Assembly (NCBI GenBank): GCA_937927905.1
Contig: CALFWP010000008.1
Coordinates: forward strand, 1 to 13,101
Reading direction: 5' to 3'
DNA length: 13,101 nucleotides
Source of the DNA: an uncultured Neomegalonema sp.
Lineage (GTDB): Bacteria > Pseudomonadota > Alphaproteobacteria > Rhodobacterales > Rhodobacteraceae
Shown here: positions 12,619-13,101 of the stretch, piece by piece
Layout of the letters: each line of letters opens with the position of its first letter
Numbering within the stretch: position 1 is the first letter of the stretch
Translations under genes and position numbers: made by a program
Notes under the pieces: generated by a model
Database searches by the model: none
What the model was told of the DNA's origin: nothing
What the model saw: the letters and a program-made list of their open reading frames with translations, nothing else

Positions 12619-13101
12619 ATGAAGCGTAAAAGTCTGCTTTTGGCGAGCAGCGGCCTTGTACTAGGCGCGGTTGCAGCCATTAACGGAGTGTCGGCTCAGT
12701 CAACGGCTGGGTTTGCGGCAGATTCGGTGGCTATTCCGCCGAATGCAGAGCCGGGAAAGTGCTACGCACGCGTAGTTATTCCTGCTCAGTATCGTTCGGT
12801 CACCCAGCGGGTGATTGATAGAGAGGCCGGTAATGATGTTCGCGTCAGCGCGGCACAGTACCGTACCGTAACTGAAACAGTTGTTGTTGAAGAGGCTGCA
12901 GAGCGTCTGGAAGTTGTTCCGGCCACGTTCCGCACTGTAAGTGAGACCGTAGAAGTTGAAGAGGCTTCGGAATCGCTTCAGGTTGTGCCTGGCACGTTCA
13001 AAACCGTAAGTCGTTCGGTTGTTGTAGAGGAGCCCGTGGCTTCGCTCCGTGTTCAGCCTGCATCCTTCCGCAACGTCAGCCAGTCGGTTGTTGTTGAAGA
13101 G
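12619..13101 (+). CDS. Secreted protein with tandem 23-residue repeats, 5' part
   Basis: The ATG at 12619 opens 161 codons without a stop up to the window end. GGAG ends 8 bases before it (12607-12610), and a three-codon frame ATG-AGC-AAA-TGA (12611-12622) overlaps the start, possibly by chance. Residues 1-26 are a clear Sec signal peptide (MKRKSLLLAS start, hydrophobic core, GVSA cleavage before Gln27). A short linker reaches PGKCYARV at 45-52, a motif I associate with outer-membrane/OmpA-type envelope proteins. From residue 53 on, units of the form V-x-P-A-x-[FY]-R-T-V-[ST]-E-[ST]-V-V-V-E-E-A-x-E-x-L repeat every 23 residues. These beta-rich, acidic repeats suggest an extended periplasmic or surface stalk. 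The rest of the protein, including any OmpA or peptidoglycan-binding domain, lies beyond the window. Confidence 0.88.
   Translation, partial: MKRKSLLLASSGLVLGAVAAINGVSAQSTAGFAADSVAIPPNAEPGKCYARVVIPAQYRSVTQRVIDREAGNDVRVSAAQYRTVTETVVVEEAAERLEVVPATFRTVSETVEVEEASESLQVVPGTFKTVSRSVVVEEPVASLRVQPASFRNVSQSVVVEE
12775..13101 (+). repeat. 69-base tandem coding repeats (at least 4.7 units)
   Basis: Units run 12775-12843, 12844-12912, 12913-12981, 12982-13050 and 13051 to the end (cut). Each encodes 23 residues with the shared core [FY]-R-T-V-[ST]-x-[ST]-V-V-V-E-E; the first (VIPAQYRSVTQRVIDREAG) is the most diverged. DNA identity between units is moderate, with third-position changes, which points to old duplications kept by selection and not a fresh expansion. 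Confidence 0.8.

Overview
The window reads as chromosomal DNA of an alphaproteobacterium of middling GC, probably close to Rhodobacterales or a neighbouring order. The pointers are a short (610 aa) OpgH-type glucan synthase with an OpgC-type membrane protein, an nrdR-ribD pair with a 4-base overlap, and a dehydrogenase / PTPS-like / glycosyltransferase / methyltransferase operon of a type I associate with that class (recollection, not searched). No transposase, integrase, tRNA, rRNA or CRISPR array is visible.

Layout. 1-219: 3' end of an SRPBCC/START-like protein, followed by a clear intrinsic terminator. 345-476: possible 43-residue single-span membrane protein. 480-1982 (-): opgC-like gene. 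2437-3593 (+): a Tat- or Sec-exported single-domain rhodanese and an SDR oxidoreductase. 3619-5451 (-): opgH. The two glucan genes therefore flank the rhodanese/SDR pair, and no opgG is visible.

5546-8675 (+): a tight four-gene operon comprising a zinc-less MDR dehydrogenase, a PTPS/QueD-fold protein lacking its catalytic residues, a GT4 glycosyltransferase that probably starts at CTG, and a SAM methyltransferase. Two of the three junctions are 4-base overlaps. This is the best candidate for an undescribed pathway: formation or binding of a pterin-like compound, followed by glycosylation and methylation. It converges on a minus-strand block.

8846-11920 (-): nrdR, ribD, a stand-alone RibD C-terminal-type reductase and a cytochrome b561. 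The last two overlap by 4 bases and are separated from ribD by about 160 bases. The block joins control of ribonucleotide reductase genes, riboflavin synthesis, and an extra pteridine/flavin-type reductase tied to a membrane b-type cytochrome.

11921-12618: a 698-base AT-rich non-coding stretch between nrdR and a rightward gene. It holds a multi-tier hairpin, a perfect 12-base palindrome, and a run of four stem-loops (12435-12573) just upstream of the next gene. 12619-13101: start of a secreted protein made of 23-residue repeats, cut by the window end.
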